Shown piece by piece: positions 21,768 through 33,979 of a stretch of DNA of 64,000 nucleotides. The position numbers and the translations under genes are program-made. This stretch comes from Branchinecta lynchi (taxonomy: Eukaryota > Arthropoda > Branchiopoda > Anostraca > Branchinectidae). How positions within the stretch are numbered: the first letter of the stretch is position 1; each line of letters begins with the position of its first letter. The stretch is from contig JAKZAP010000007.1 of NCBI GenBank assembly GCA_023053575.1, positions 18,513,304 through 18,577,303 of the forward strand. The letters are read 5' to 3'. The notes beneath the pieces were generated by a model, which searched no databases, was not told where the DNA came from, and worked only from the letters and a program-made list of their open reading frames with translations.

Positions 21768-22872
21768 ACAAGACCAAAGGTTTTGATGGGATCCCAAAAA
21801 TCTAGTACTTGATCCAGACAATTGCGAACGAACTACCATACTTGTCCAGAAAAAAAAAAAAGTTCAGAAGCGAATTCAGCGTATCTCCTTATCCGTATAA
21901 AGAACATCTAATCAACTTCAAGTAAAACTTCTTATAAAAAAAATCCGGTTTCAACCGGATTCCGAACAAGCTTTATGTCCCGGTAAAAAAAGATTGTCAT
22001 ATTCAGATTCAGCGTGTCTTCTTACCCCTAAATATGTCATCTAATCAACTTCAAATAAAACTTTTGATTTTAACAAATTTTCCAGTTTCTGCCTGATTCC
22101 GGGCGAACAAGTTGTCCGGATAGAAAATACTTTTCGAATAAGTGTTCAGCATGTCTTCTTACCCCTAAATCGAACATCTAATCAACTTCAGATAAAACTT
22201 ATACTTTTAACAAACTTTCCGGTTTTGGCCGAATTTCGGGCGAACTTCTTGCCCTGCGAGAAAATGGTTTTCGCCACCGTTTTCAGCATATTTTTCTACT
22301 CCTAAATCGAACATCTAATCAACTTCAAATAAAACTATTACTTTTAAAAGACTTTCCGGTTTTGGCCGGATTCCGGGCTAACTACTTGTCCGGCGAAAAA
22401 AATGGTTTTCACCGACGTGTTCAGCATCTATATCGAATATCGAATATCTGATCAGATAAGAATAACTATACCGAATACCTAATCAGCTCCAAATAAAACT
22501 TTTACTTTTAACAAATTCTCCGGTTTTGGCCGGATTCCGTGCGAACTACTTGTCCGATGACAAAACGGTTTTCACCACCGTGTTCAGCATGTCTTCTTAC
22601 CCCATAATCGACTATCACATCATCTGTTGAAAAATATTTCATTGGCCCCTTAATTTAAACCCCCTCCCCCACCCCTAAATGTAGAGCTACAGAGCCCGTC
22701 TACGAACTCGACTTTACTCTTGACCAAAAGAGTCCTCACACCAAGTTTCATCAAAATATCACATTCCCTTCGAGAGTTATAGTGCGCACGGACGGACGGA
22801 CGGACGGACAGACAGACGGACAACTTTTGCGATGTCAGGTATACCTCCATTTACGTTTTGGGATCCCAAAAA
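21768..22872 (+). mobile_element. Helentron-like element, copy A
   Basis: Starts ACAAGACCAAAGGTTTTGAT and ends GGGATCCCAAAA. It has about five CCGG-rich units, the AAGTTTCATCAAAATATC box (22743-22762), a (GACG)n/(GACA)n tract (22790-22819) and the conserved ACTTTTGCGATGTC. It lies in intron 2 of the sulfotransferase. Confidence 0.65.
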
Positions 22873-22879
22873 AATATGT

Positions 22880-23790
22880 AACGGATAGAGATAAACAATT
22901 TACTTATGATGGGAAGAGTTCTCAACTCTTCTGTTCTAATTCCACGACCCCCCGACTCTGACCGTCTCTCGCACCATTAAGCCTTCGGCCTGTCCTTAGA
23001 AAGATGCCTCGATCATTTTAGGGTACGTTACCAGGCTGCTAAATTATTTAATAAAAAGCTACCATCGTTTTTCCATTATTTACAACGCGATTTACAAATC
23101 GGAATGATAGTCGTAGGTTTAGTAACCACTGTTAGAAGGTTACAGCACATCCTGAGAGATTACGTGCTAAGTCTCACACAAAGACCGGAACAGTTGGAAA
23201 GACAGGAAATTCCGCTGAAATTGCGTCTTGGAAAACCGAATAACTAGCGTTCGGACCTTCGTTCGTAAGGTTTTTCGCGAACTATGTTTCGTAAAGTTTG
23301 TCGCCGCTCCGACGAGAATATGACCTTGTTAACTTCACAAAATTTGTATGATAGTCTTAAATCATTCAACCTTATCTTTACCATATCATATACAAACCAT
23401 CTCTAGACAGGTGGGTATTTATTAACACTAAAAGCCATAATCTGCAATGGCTAACATCCGGATTTAAGAAAACTACAATAAATAATTCGCAATAAGTCCA
23501 GTAAACAAATAAATCAATTTCCAATAATATAATCATACGAGCAACCTTCTTTTCTAATTCAACTTAATAGAAACCAAAAAGAACAAAAAAAAACTAAAGA
23601 AAACCGTTTCAATTTATTCTCTATTTTATTAATTTATCTCTACTATCTCAACTAAAAAACGAAATTCTACCACATATAAGCCATATCTTCATCTCAGCAT
23701 TTTTCAATTTCCTATTTCCACATTTTCATATTTACTAAAATATTGTTTTGGATCTCTTCTCCTATTGGTCAATCTTAAGGACTTAACAGA
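22880..23790. other. No gene seen
   Basis: AT-rich sequence with no recognised motif. The last part may belong to the LINE that becomes readable from about 23800. Confidence 0.3.
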
Positions 23791-23799
23791 GTAAATAAA

Positions 23800-25140
23800 C
23801 TTTTGTTAAATCATAGTAAATCACGTTTAGTTCTCGGTAAATCTTCTAACATTTACCCTTGGATTGTAGATGTACAAATGGATTGCTATGTTATTAAGTG
23901 TACTAATACTATACGATATCTCGGAGTTTTTTGGATGAATGCCTTAGTTTCGAAGACCATATTTCGTTTATAAGTAGTAATATAGCTATAAATGTAGGAA
24001 TGATGTGAAAGTTAAAAAATATGTTTCCTAATTCAGTGACGAGATTAATTTATTTCTCTTTAGTTCACCCTTATGTGTGAGTGTTTGGTCCAGTTCTTTC
24101 TCTGTTCATTTGCAACAGTTACGTGTAATGCAAAATAGATAGATAGATAGATACTTTAATTTTAGCCGTTAGGCCATACACAAAATCATACATTTTTAAA
24201 CACTTCGAGAGAGCGGTTATATAAACTCACATGTAAAACGATTTAAACCCCCACTACCAATAACTATTTACATCTCTTTAACGCTTCTTTGACAAAACCT
24301 GTAACTGCCATTATCGCTGACCGTGAAGATGACTTTAGGATACCAGGAAAGAGCAACCCATCTTCACCAAAAAATCTTACTCTCAAATCCGAGAGCCTGT
24401 TGCCTGTTGTCTGGGGATAGAAATAGATCGTCGGTAAGATCACGTGCAGATAAATATTATTCCTTTGTCAGGGCTTAGAAAATTTTACCGTGCATTATTT
24501 ATGTTTAAGTATTTTTCGAACCAGGTTCCCAATTGTTTGTTGAATATATTTATTTCTGGAGGTGCGGTACATAATTATCCACGCGTAACGCTAGTGACAT
24601 ACGAATGCCACAGGTTGTTGGCGCAAGGTCACTATTTTCATTACGTCATGCTCGACCGATTGTATGGAATAAACTGCCAGAATCATTAAGAAGGTCAGAG
24701 AATCTGTATGAGTTCCGTCGAAATCTTAAAACCCTTTGTCTCCACCAATTAAGAGTATTAAACTGTCATTATTTTGATTTGAGTCGTCTCCGATTGGCCC
24801 AGATTCCGTTATGTTTATTTGTTCATGTATATTTTATTTATTTGTTCATGTATATTTTATTTATTTGTTTGGTTTATTTTGTTTTTGGAGGCGGGATTTT
24901 GGAATGTATAGTTTTTTGTTGGGGTTGTTTGACGAGGAACCGAGTAAGTGCATAATTTTGTTTCTTTTTTTTTCTTTTCTCTTCCTCTCTTTTTTCTTCT
25001 TTCTTTCTTTATTATAGTGTTATGTAAGATAATCTGTCAAAGGGGGTTTGTTAAACCTCTTAACAAGTGTAAACTTCTGGAGAATTTTGTAGTTCCTGGT
25101 AGTTTTTCCAATAAACCCCATATATAATCCAACAAAAAAA
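23800..25140 (+). mobile_element. CR1/L2-like LINE, 3' part of reverse transcriptase ORF (degenerate)
   Basis: Broken frames read as the C-terminal part of a LINE polymerase: IRYLGVFLDE and FEDHISF (with a one-base shift), a SLVHPYV phrase corresponding to the common RP-x-LEY region, then, after an interruption at 24141-24420, MFKYFSNQVPNCL and SLRHARPIVWNKLPESLRRS with LYEFRRNLK. A pyrimidine-rich 3' UTR and AATAAA near 25110 follow. Several stops show it is dead. Confidence 0.6.
24141..24420 (-). mobile_element. LINE 3' end nested in another LINE, with 8-bp target duplication
   Basis: The minus-strand copy ends in (ATCT)n (plus-strand GATA repeats at 24136-24152). AAATAGAT occurs at 24133-24140 and again at 24421-24428, and the reading of the host LINE resumes after it. 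Only 3' UTR sequence is present. Confidence 0.55.
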
Positions 25141-25763
25141 GTTAACTAAAACTGAACTTCTTGCCTTCTTCCGTAACTACTTTACACATGTTTGCGGAAA
25201 AACTTTACGAACTTTGCGAACACCGTCTGAGCAGTCGTGATGATTTGACCATGTTGAGATCGGTCAAAATGTCAACAGAGACTCGGTTTCTAACGTCAGT
25301 CCAACCGCTAGGAAGCGCTAATTATCGCGAATCATGGGCTTATGGGAATTACCTGTCTTTCTACTATAAGGCCTTTGGTATCAGAGCCTACCGAAGTTCA
25401 CTTTGCTCTCATCAACTTACAACCTGTGCCACCGTCTAACTTATTTGGTTACATTTCTAAATGTTCTCAGTCATTATTTTATGGATTGTAGACTACGTTT
25501 TAGGTGTTCCTGTCCCAACTAATCTGCACGTGCGGCTCACCGGCTAGCAAAAAAGTTCACATGTGTTGAATCTCCGTCATACGATATTCGTCACAAAGGG
25601 GGTAGAGGGAAGTTGCTACAAAGCGAAGAATGGAATCCAAATTATAATGGAGAAAAACTAAGGCTAATAACTGGGAACTAAATATACAGATGAAGAGAAA
25701 AAATGTAAAAATATAAAATATTACGTATATGATTTCAAGTCAGGTTGGGCTCAAGGAGTATTT
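25141..25763. other. No recognised gene
   Basis: A 92-residue plus-strand frame (25161-25439) has no recognised motif and no splice-site support. No repeat family was identified. Confidence 0.3.
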
Positions 25764-26460
25764 ATGGGAAACTATGTGAGCCCTGATTCCGGGACCACCC
25801 TCTACTCACCCCTCCCCCCACCCTCAAAGAGGCTGACCTCGGTCCGGACCTGTAACTGCACATCCAGGAAATCTCAACTTGCCAGATACCAAGTTCCATC
25901 TGATTCGGATCATTCGTTCGAGAAATGCTTGTCACAAGATTTCCGGGATCCCCCTACAACTCTCCCCGCACTCGCCAGATTTAGAAATGACTTGCAAACG
26001 AGAAATCTAGGACGTGAGCTCTTTGTGAACTGTCAAGTTTCATCAGAATCGTATCCCTCGCCCGAGAGTTATGCATGCTGTAAGATTTCCGGTATCCCCT
26101 CTCCATCTCAACCGTAGTGCGTAGATCCGGTCCTGATCTGTGAGTGGTAAAACTAGGGCTTAAGCTTATCTTTCCCACCAAGTCCTATCCCGATCCTTCC
26201 GTTGCCCAGCTCCCTCTACCCCCCCCCCCCCCCCCTCACAGTTTCCGAGTCCAGTCCACTCCTAAAATAGAACATCTGAGACATATGCTTGCCATCTGTC
26301 GAGTCCAAATTTCTTCCGCCTCTACTCCACTCTGGTTGGTGGCTGGATGGTCCCTAATATTCCTAACAAGTTTCATTGTCCTAGCCAATCCGGAAGTACC
26401 TCGCGTGCCACGAGATTTACGGATCCCTCTCCAGCTCCCCCACAGTGCCTGGATCTAGTG
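25764..26460. mobile_element. Second Helentron-like family, further array
   Basis: Diverged units share phrases with 19560-20540: GATTCCGG..CCCCCT, CAAGTTTCATCAGAATC, CAAGTTTCATTGTCCTAGCC and GGAAGTACCTCG. A C18 tract interrupts it at 26219-26236. The array appears to continue at 26720-26890 after about 260 bp of T-rich insertion. Confidence 0.5.
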
Positions 26461-26719
26461 TTTTACTGGATTTTCGTAGTTTGTTAAAGGTTTATTGTTT
26501 TGTCTAAGTTGTGTTTATTCCTTAGTTTTTTGTTTTTGGATAGTTAGTAGTGATTTTGTTTGAACATGCGTTTTTTTTCTTTTTGGTTGGGCGTCCCAGA
26601 CCGGATAAGTCAAGCTCCTTTCCTTCTTTCTTTACTTTTTTTTTCTTTATTTTGGTCGAAGTTTTTGTTGTTGTTGACGTTTTGTTTCGAGGGTAATTTG
26701 TCCCTTACAGGTGTACGGC
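26461..26719. other. T-rich insertion within the repeat array
   Basis: T-rich sequence resembling a LINE 3' UTR on the plus strand, placed between two blocks of the 422-bp family. No coding remnant or target duplication was identified. Confidence 0.3.
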
Positions 26720-26890
26720 ACAAGATTCCGGATTCCCCCTCCCCCCTGGATGGTCGGATCGAGAAACGACAATTTCCAAGTCAATCTGGCCAGGTCCCTA
26801 ATATTATGTCGAACAAGTTTCGTCGTTCTAGCCCGTCTGAAAGTACCCTAACTCTCGATCACCGGTAGACCGATAGACCTACAGCAATAC
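26720..26890. mobile_element. Second Helentron-like family, 3' end with GACC tract
   Basis: Contains GATGGTCGGATC, CAAGTTTCGTCGTTCTAGCC, GAAAGTACCCTAACTCTCGATCACCGG and GACCGATAGACC, the terminal order seen at 20412-20540. Confidence 0.5.
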
Positions 26891-27404
26891 TATCTATCTC
26901 CACAGCTAGTCTAAGTATGTAAAAGAATACTTCCATTCACGATTAACAGTATTCTTGATTTTCTATGTAAGCTGTCCAACTGCTGTAAGCTTTTAGCTGC
27001 GACTATTTTACTATTTCGGGTCCAGGCAGAGCTGCAGAGCAAATATTTTCAGAAGCGAAAATAAAAATCACGAATTTGTTATATAGCTATCAGGATAACA
27101 ATGACATACAGTATTTCACCAAATCTACAATTTGTCCTATGCACGGTGCTACCATGCCTCGGATGTGCACGGTTCCATTTTACCCCATGTCATCACAAAC
27201 TGCCAGTTAGGGCAGCCCGTGGCAAAGATCAGACTGACAAAAAAGAACTGTATTTATATTTGTTATTGTATTATATTTTAGAATTGTAACATTATGTGTG
27301 ACTATTAGTGACTATGTGACCACGCAGGACTATCCAACACTATTTTTGTAAAAAGAGAACATGGAATCAAAATATGTACATTTATTAAAAACATATTAGC
27401 TAAC
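26891..27404. other. Sulfotransferase intron 2, no feature seen
   Basis: AT-rich sequence between the repeat array and exon 2 of the sulfotransferase. Nothing was recognised on either strand. Confidence 0.35.
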
Positions 27405-27613
27405 CTTCGGAGTGTAGCAGTACAAGAACCGATGATCATCGTCAGCGATGATATGATCCAAACTGCTTATGTTCAGTCCTTTCCGAACATTTCTGTATGC
27501 CTCTTTACATTCTTCTCTAAGGTGCTGTCTTCTTTTCTTATGGATCCCATCCAACTCAGCAAAATTGTGCAATGGTGCTGCTGATAACGCCTTCTCCTGA
27601 CTGGGCTTAACCT
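27405..27613 (-). CDS. CHST11-like: Chondroitin 4-O-sulfotransferase-like, exon 2
   Basis: The exon encodes residues 36-105: a stem region followed by the start of the catalytic domain. The C-terminal part reads HRFLYCYTPK, matching the family's LYCYxPK just before the PAPS-binding VACTxWKR in exon 3, and RRQHLREEC gives the conserved upstream cysteine region. On the minus strand the acceptor is CTTTCTTTCAG and the donor AAG/GTTAGC. Length is 209 nt. With one base carried over from exon 1 it ends in phase 0, joining exon 3 in frame exactly between K and V of the binding loop. The longer open frame around it includes intron sequence at both ends. Confidence 0.9.
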
Positions 27614-27689
27614 CTGAAAGAAAGAAGGAACTGTTAGATTGGACCCAGGCGCAGTTCAAGGGGGAGGGGCGTGGGGGGGTGATCCTGAG

Positions 27690-27980
27690 AATCTACTCTC
27701 AGTCGTATGTTTCGAGCTTGTCTGTATGACAGTCGTATGTTTTGATCTTTTCAGAATGACAAACAGACAGTTTACCCACAAATCACATTTTTTAGTCGTA
27801 TCGCTACGAATAAATTTCTATTCGTATGTTTTCAGATTCACAGTCGTGTGTTCTAAGTTTTCAAGAATGAAAGTCGTATGTTTGTACTTGCCAGAATGAA
27901 ATCAACCGCGAATTTCGCCTGAAAAGACCCGTTTCTTGTCGTACTTTATCGAAGGGATTTTCTAGTCGTAAATTAGATCT
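27690..27980. repeat. Repeat of AGTCGTATGTTTT-type phrases, copy 1
   Basis: Short phrases of the type CAGTCGTATGTTTTGA and GTCAGAATGACA recur several times, then GACCCGTTTCTTGTCGTA and GATTTTCTAGTCGTA. The same order appears at 39905-40125, so this is a dispersed element about 250 bp long. Confidence 0.55.
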
Positions 27981-28189
27981 TTACCCATTGTTGACGACCC
28001 TGCACATCCCTGGACTTTCTCAAGATAAACGACCCACCTAGAACCAAAGCACGACATCACCAAGTATGGACGGTAAAAGCGGCCGTGCGACGGCACCCAA
28101 TATGGACAGCGACGGAGACCCATCGATGACAGCGTTGCCAGCCGAACCCTAAACAGAAAAGTCCCTGTGTCTGTCGTGTCCAGTGCGTG

Positions 28190-28830
28190 CATAATCTAGT
28201 CCCAAGTGTTTTTCGTGATACTTACCGTGCAAACAGTGATATTCATGAATATGATACGAGGAATAGTGAAAATTTGGTGATTGAGCTTAAGAGTAGCACA
28301 AGATCAGGATTTCGATTGCAGTTTCTTGGAACTACAGTCTGGAATTCTTTACCAGTGAGCATCAGGGCGGCTGAGCATCTTTTAGAGTTTAAGAGAGAAT
28401 TAAAAGAATATTTAATAAAAGATGGTTGAGAAATGTATTTATTTGTTAGGGGGTAGGGGGCGGTAGGTAGGTAGGGTGGTCTGGCTGGTTGGGAGGAACT
28501 GTTGGTTGGGGGTGGCAGGGAGGAATTGATGGATGGGTGGTCGGGGTGGTAGGGAGGGAGTAGGGTTGTTGGGAGGTATATGTTTATTTAGGAGGTGATA
28601 ATGTGAAGGAGGTTGGTCAGTTTTTTGTAAAAAAAAAAAAAATTGGGGGGGGGGGGTCTGTTCTTTTCTTTTTCTTCTTTTTCATTAGTTATTTATTATG
28701 TTGTTTGTTGGTGTGTTTAGAAAATGGTTAAACTTTACTACTGCACGCCAGCAAAAATGTAGGTTTTTCCATTAGTGCAGTAGATGTAAATACAGAAGAG
28801 TTAAACTGTGTTTATTAATAAAATAAGTAT
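28190..28830 (+). mobile_element. CR1/L2-like LINE, C-terminal fragment and 3' UTR
   Basis: The frame at 28187-28429 carries the terminal motif set of this LINE group: DIHEYDTRNSENL, then LQFLGTTVWNSLPVSIR and LLEFKRELKEYL. A G-rich then AT-rich 3' UTR ends at AATAAAATAAGT near 28820. It is 5'-truncated and lies in intron 1 of the sulfotransferase. Confidence 0.65.
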
Positions 28831-28849
28831 CCTAATGGATGAACCAATG

Positions 28850-29490
28850 CCGGTTGTTGTGGGATGCGTTCTCACGCAGCCCTTTCTCCCGTGCTACACT
28901 ATCCCTAGCAGTTAGCTCTTCACTCAGCAGTTTATTCCCCAAGTCAACCATCATAACAATAGCCAATTGTTGAATGAATTAGTTAAGGACGCGAGGTCGG
29001 GTGACCTTAGCGTCAGAGCGAACTCGGAGAGAAGGGAGAACACTACTGAATCTTACCTGTGCAGAATTAAATATTACTTTGACTTTCAGGAAAGCTATTG
29101 AGCGGAGAGTGAGTTCAACTATCTTGTATCTTTTGTTTTATATCTTCAACTTGTTTGACCGATCGGAAGTATTTCTGTAAGAATACATATAGTTGTTTAT
29201 TTCAACTATAGACAACGTTTACGAACACCATAGTACGGCAGAATCCCAACATCGTGGTGGCACCGTCTCTAGGAGCCTGAAATCCAGTTTTCTTATAATT
29301 TCGGAAAATTTACATTTTTTTGTCGAAGTTATTTCGAGAAAATTCCGTTCGGAAAACCGTTTGGTTAACTCGAAAATAATAAAATCTCACACTACCATAT
29401 CAGGATTAAATTGTTTTGTTTATTCATATCAGGAATATGCATTCACGTTCATATACAGCAGAATAGCTGTGGTGTTTGGTTAATTTGAAA
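28850..29490. other. No recognised gene; contains AGTACGGCAGAATCCC
   Basis: No coding motif was recognised. The 16-mer at 29232-29247 is identical to both arms of the inverted repeat at 34502-34541, so this segment may derive from the same element. Confidence 0.35.
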
Positions 29491-29499
29491 GAGCCGGTT

Positions 29500-31060
29500 G
29501 GTTTAAACAAAAATAAAGTAGACGAAGATAAAGCGTGCACAGGTAATTAGGTAAGTGTATGAGTTTCTTGCCGAATCCGTGTGTTAGTAGTCCAGGGGTT
29601 GCAAAGGCGGAAAATACTGAAGTTGGTCTGCCAGGAGACATTCCGTTGAGAAGAAAGTCTTTACGGGATATTCCATTATACATTTTAAGAAATGAAGGGA
29701 CAAAACTTTTTGGAAACCTCTGGTGGGCACATTTAATTGTCTGCAATTTTTCAACCGTAGTAGCTACCTTGCGAGGGAGCCTTTTTGACAGCTTGTCAGA
29801 AGGGAAAATATTTTTGTGGACAATTCAGACATTTGATACCAAGCTCCATGCGGAGTTTCAGCCTTCGTTCATGTAAGGAGGTGATTTCGAATGTATGTAG
29901 TAACTCTTCATAGGACCTCTCGGCCACCTTTGACGCTATGAGTAGAGCTCTTTTCTGAATCTTCTCAATTCTGGCGGTCTGTTCGACCGTGAGGCCAAAA
30001 TGCCAAACAGCGGCTCCGTATTCTAAATTTGGTCGGATAAATGAAATGTATATCCGGAACAAGTGTTTGGTGGGGGCCAAATGCCTGGACATGAGCTTAA
30101 GCATCTGAATTCCGGCATTCCCTCGCTTTATCATGCTGGTCGTCTGTGCATCCCATTTTAAATCATGAGTCAAGATTATCCCTAGGAGTTTAATTTTTTC
30201 TACTCTCAAAGAATCTGAAATTTCAGGTAGAAAAGTAGGGTTAAAAGATTAAAAAAAAGAAATTGTCATAGTGCTCGATTTACTATCGTTCACAGTCATA
30301 TTAGATTTCAAAGCCTGCATTTTTACTTTACTCACAATATTTTGAACTTGACTCGAATCCTCTCTACAACAAACTTCAACAATTGTAAGATCATCGACAT
30401 ACTTCCAACGATTTTCAAAATCATCGGCTATATCATTAATCATAACAAAAAATAAAATTGGGCCTAAGATGGTACCCTGGGACACACCACAAAATACCGC
30501 TTCTGATTCAGAGGAAACGTTCCGATACTTTAAAATCTGGAATCTACCTGTTAAAAAACTTAGAATTATTTTTATTACTCTGGTATTAACGTTAAAAACA
30601 TGATAGAGCTTAGAAATTAAAATTTTTTGGTCAATAAGATCAAAACCTTTTTTAAAATCAATTGCTATCAAATTCAACCATTTACCGGGCTCATCAAAAT
30701 GCTTAAAAATAAAATGGAGAAGAATGGTTGGATAATGTGAAGTTGACGTACATTTTCGGTTTCCATACTGTCAATGATCTAGCAATGGTTCTATTTCTAC
30801 TTTGAGCCAATCAGCAACAAAACTTTTGTAAATTTTACTAAATAATGGAGTTAGCGTGATTGGCCTTACACCATCAAAATCCAACTGAGTATCTTTCTAT
30901 GGTATTAGTGTGACGTACCCTGTTTTCCAAACTCGTGGGTATTCTAAACTACTACAAATACTATTAAATATATTTGTCAAAGGTTTCACAATTTTATCGG
31001 GAAACGCTTTAATTAACTCGATAGGGATATCAATTTATGCTTGTTCTTTTCAACTTTTCC
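29500..31060 (-). mobile_element. CR1/L2-like LINE, reverse transcriptase region (degenerate)
   Basis: The minus strand reads through the polymerase domain: DFDGVRPITLTPLFSK, IAIDFKKGFDLIDQKIL (first catalytic Asp), GVSQGTILGPILF, WKYVDDLTIVE (YVDD catalytic box), VEKIKLLGIILTHDLKWD, RPNLEYGAAVWHFGLT and EKIQKRALLIASK. Stops and frame breaks separate the blocks (30249-30677 and 29796-30209 are the longest open parts). The 5' side is cut where HINE copy B begins at 31070. Sister fragments lie at 50.7 and 56.7 kb. Confidence 0.75.
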
Positions 31061-31069
31061 TATTTAGAA

Positions 31070-32020
31070 ACAAGACCAAAGGTGTCGATGGGATCCCAAA
31101 AATCTAATATTTGATTCAGAGAATCGGGTCTTGTCTTCGCCAGATTCAGTCTTGGACTGGATAATCATCAGAGAAAACCAAGTTCAGATATACCTCTATA
31201 AGCCATATCTATTTTGACGATACTGACCGAGACTTCCTGCCGATTTCCGACCGAACTACTAGTCCAGCAAAAAAAAAATAATTCAGAAACAAAACCAGCG
31301 TATGTCCTTATCCCTATAAAGAACATCTAATCAACTTTGAATAAACGTTTGACTTAAAAAAAATCCGGTTACAACCGGATTCCGGAATAATTATATGTCC
31401 GGATAAAAAACCATTGTCATATAACGACTCAGCCTCTCTTCTTACCCCTTAATCTGTCATCTAATCGAACTTTTGCTTTTAACAAATTTTCCGCTTTTGG
31501 CGGATTCCGGGCGAACTAGTTGTCCCGCGAGAAAATGATTTTCACCATCGTGTTCGGCATGTCTTTTTACCCATACATCAAACATTTAATCAACTTCAAA
31601 TTAAACTTTTACTTTTAACCAACATTCCGGTTTTCGCCGGTTTTCGGACTAACTACATGTTCGGCGAGAAAATTGTTTTCACCATCGTGTTCATCATGTC
31701 TTCTTACCCCTAAATCGACCATTTAATCACCTTCAAATAAAACTTTTACTTTTAACCAATTTTCCGTTTTTTGCCGGATTCAGGACGAATTACTTGTCCG
31801 GCGTGAAAATAGTTTTCACTATCGTGCTCCCCCACCCCTAAATATAGAGCTACATAGCCCATCTACGAACTTGACCTTACCCTTGACCCAATGAATCCTC
31901 ACACAAAGTTTCATCAAAATATCTCATTGCCTTCGAGAGTTATCGTGCTGACAGACGGACAGACGGACATTTTTGCGATGTCATAGGTATCCCTCCACTT
32001 ACGTTTTGGGATCCCAAAAA
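31070..32020 (+). mobile_element. Helentron-like element, copy B
   Basis: From ACAAGACCAAAGGTGTCGAT to GGGATCCCAAAAA. The CCGG-rich units are followed by the AAGTTTCATCAAAATATCTC box and a short GACAGACGG tract (31952-31968). It separates the LINE on its left from the LTR-type element on its right. Confidence 0.65.
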
Positions 32021-32219
32021 CTTGATCTTCGCTAACAAGCTTAACATTACTTTATTCTGTCGAAAATTCTGTAGTTTCATTTCCATCCAGCGGAGGTAGT
32101 GATTGGACAATTTTGGCAAGGTGGCAATTAAACTGATTTGCGACGGTTACATCATCAGCATCAAGATTAAAATCCCCGAGTCCAATCCCGGCCCCATGAG
32201 TGACGATGAAACAAAAAAT

Positions 32220-33979
32220 GCTAACATGGCGGGTCAAATAGATATTTCCCTAATGATGCGTCTAATCCGAGAGGAACGAGAAGCTGCGGAAAAACAGCGG
32301 GGAGCCGAAATGGAATTGTGGCGTGATAGTTTTGCAAAACTAATATCATCAAGGGAAGATCAACAAAATGTTGCTGTTGATACGCTATCTAAGGCTATGC
32401 AAAATACGGAATCGACAAGTCCAGCCGTTTGGTAAAGATGTCTCCAACAGAGGATGTTGACCGATATTTGGAAACTTTTGAAAGAACCGCGGTATTGCTA
32501 GGGTGGCGTAAATCGCTGTGGATGGCTAGACTGGCACCGTTTCTGAACGACAAAGCGAGCCAAGCGTATAACTCGGTACCGATTGGAGATGCTCACGATT
32601 ATGCGGCAGTAAAAATAGCTATTTTGAGAAGTTTCGAAATTAACGAGGAACGCTATCGCCGCAAATTCCGAGAGGAAAGGAAACAGGCGACCGAAAGTTT
32701 CAAAGATTATCAGCATAGGCTAGTTGCACTTTTGCATAAATGGTTGGGCACTGCAAATTTCAAGACCTTAAAAGATGAGGACGCGCTTGAGCATTTGCTT
32801 GGGCTCGTGCTGGAAAAGGTTCTTTTAGAACAGTTTGTCAATAATACATTTGGGGAGCTTAAAGTACATTTACTACAAAGCAAAGTGGACTCTCTAGAAA
32901 AGGCTGCTGACCTCGCGGATAGTTTTACCCTTGCCCGTAGAGATAGCAGGTTTGATAAGCCGCGTTTTCCGAAATCAAAAGAGCTGGAAAGCGGTGTAAA
33001 GAAAGAACCGACTACCGATAAGGAAATACCGAGTGGAAAATATGGGATAGGTCCTTTGGTCTGTTTTAATTGTTCCCGAAAAGGACACAAGCAGGCACAG
33101 TGTACCTTTAAGGCAAGAACTGTGGACGCGAGTATCAGCTCGAGTTCGAATTCGGGGTCGAAAGGAGGAAGCAAGGTTTCGTGCCTTGTACGTAGCCCCG
33201 AGCGCGTTGCGTGTTTTGCAAAAGGTCATAGGGTGCACGGGTGGTTGAATGGGAAGCCCGTGGTGGCTGTTCTAGATTCCGGTAGTAACCAAACTCTGGT
33301 CCGAGCGGATCTTATTGGGGTATGTTCCAAAAAGTCCGATAGGGAAGTCATGGTACGATGTTTCCATGGTGATCAGCACGGTTGTCCGGTAACCCAAGTG
33401 TCCCTTGAATTGTCACGCAAAGACGGTTCGGTGGTCAAAGAATTGCTCCAGGTGGGCGTGGTGGCTAATTTGCCCGCCGATATTGTAGTGGAAAATGATT
33501 TCAAGGTGTTTTCCGAACTTTTGGAAGAATCATCTCTTTTTGCCACTGAGGAAAATACGGACATTCAGAGGGTGAAAGCGGTTACGAGATCTGAAACCGT
33601 GCGGAGAAAAAATGAAGTTGAGACAGAAGATCCGTTTTCTGGGTTTAGCGATGAAATTTGTTTACCTCCAAATGGAAAAATGTGGAAATCTCGACGACAA
33701 AAACGTACGAGTAGAGTTCATTTCAATTCCGAGCGGAACAGATCTGCGCAACCTAATGGCCGATCGGAAGAAGCAAACTTTAACGTTTTTTCATTGACGC
33801 GAGAAGATTTCCGTAAGGCACAAGAAAGTGACGAATCGCTTGATTGTGTGAGAGCTCAGGTATCTGATTTGGAATCCAAGAGAAGTGAACAGATAATTCT
33901 TTCTGAAGGACTTATGTATAGAGTCATTCGTTCTGACAGCCGTCCGGAAAAATGGCAATTCTTTGTCCCTTCGGTTTGA
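32220..33979 (+). pseudogene. Gypsy-like gag-protease ORF fused to pre-integrase, no RT
   Basis: The Gag part (SCAN-like helical region with YLETFERTAVLLGW and ERKQATESFKDYQHRLV) is followed by a CX2CX4HX4C zinc knuckle (CFNCSRKGHKQAQC), then an aspartic protease site VVAVLDSGSNQTLV (DSG in place of the common DTG). The frame then passes directly into the linker typical of the segment just upstream of integrase (ILSEGLMYRVI), without reverse transcriptase or RNase H. A frame change near 32425 separates the Gag N-terminus (32220-32435) from the main frame (32429-33979), and a one-base shift near 33965 separates it from integrase. No flanking LTR was recognised. It is a non-functional remnant. 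Confidence 0.8.

Noticed and set aside
32710..33174. 154-residue minus-strand frame
   Set aside because: Antisense of the Gag coding region.
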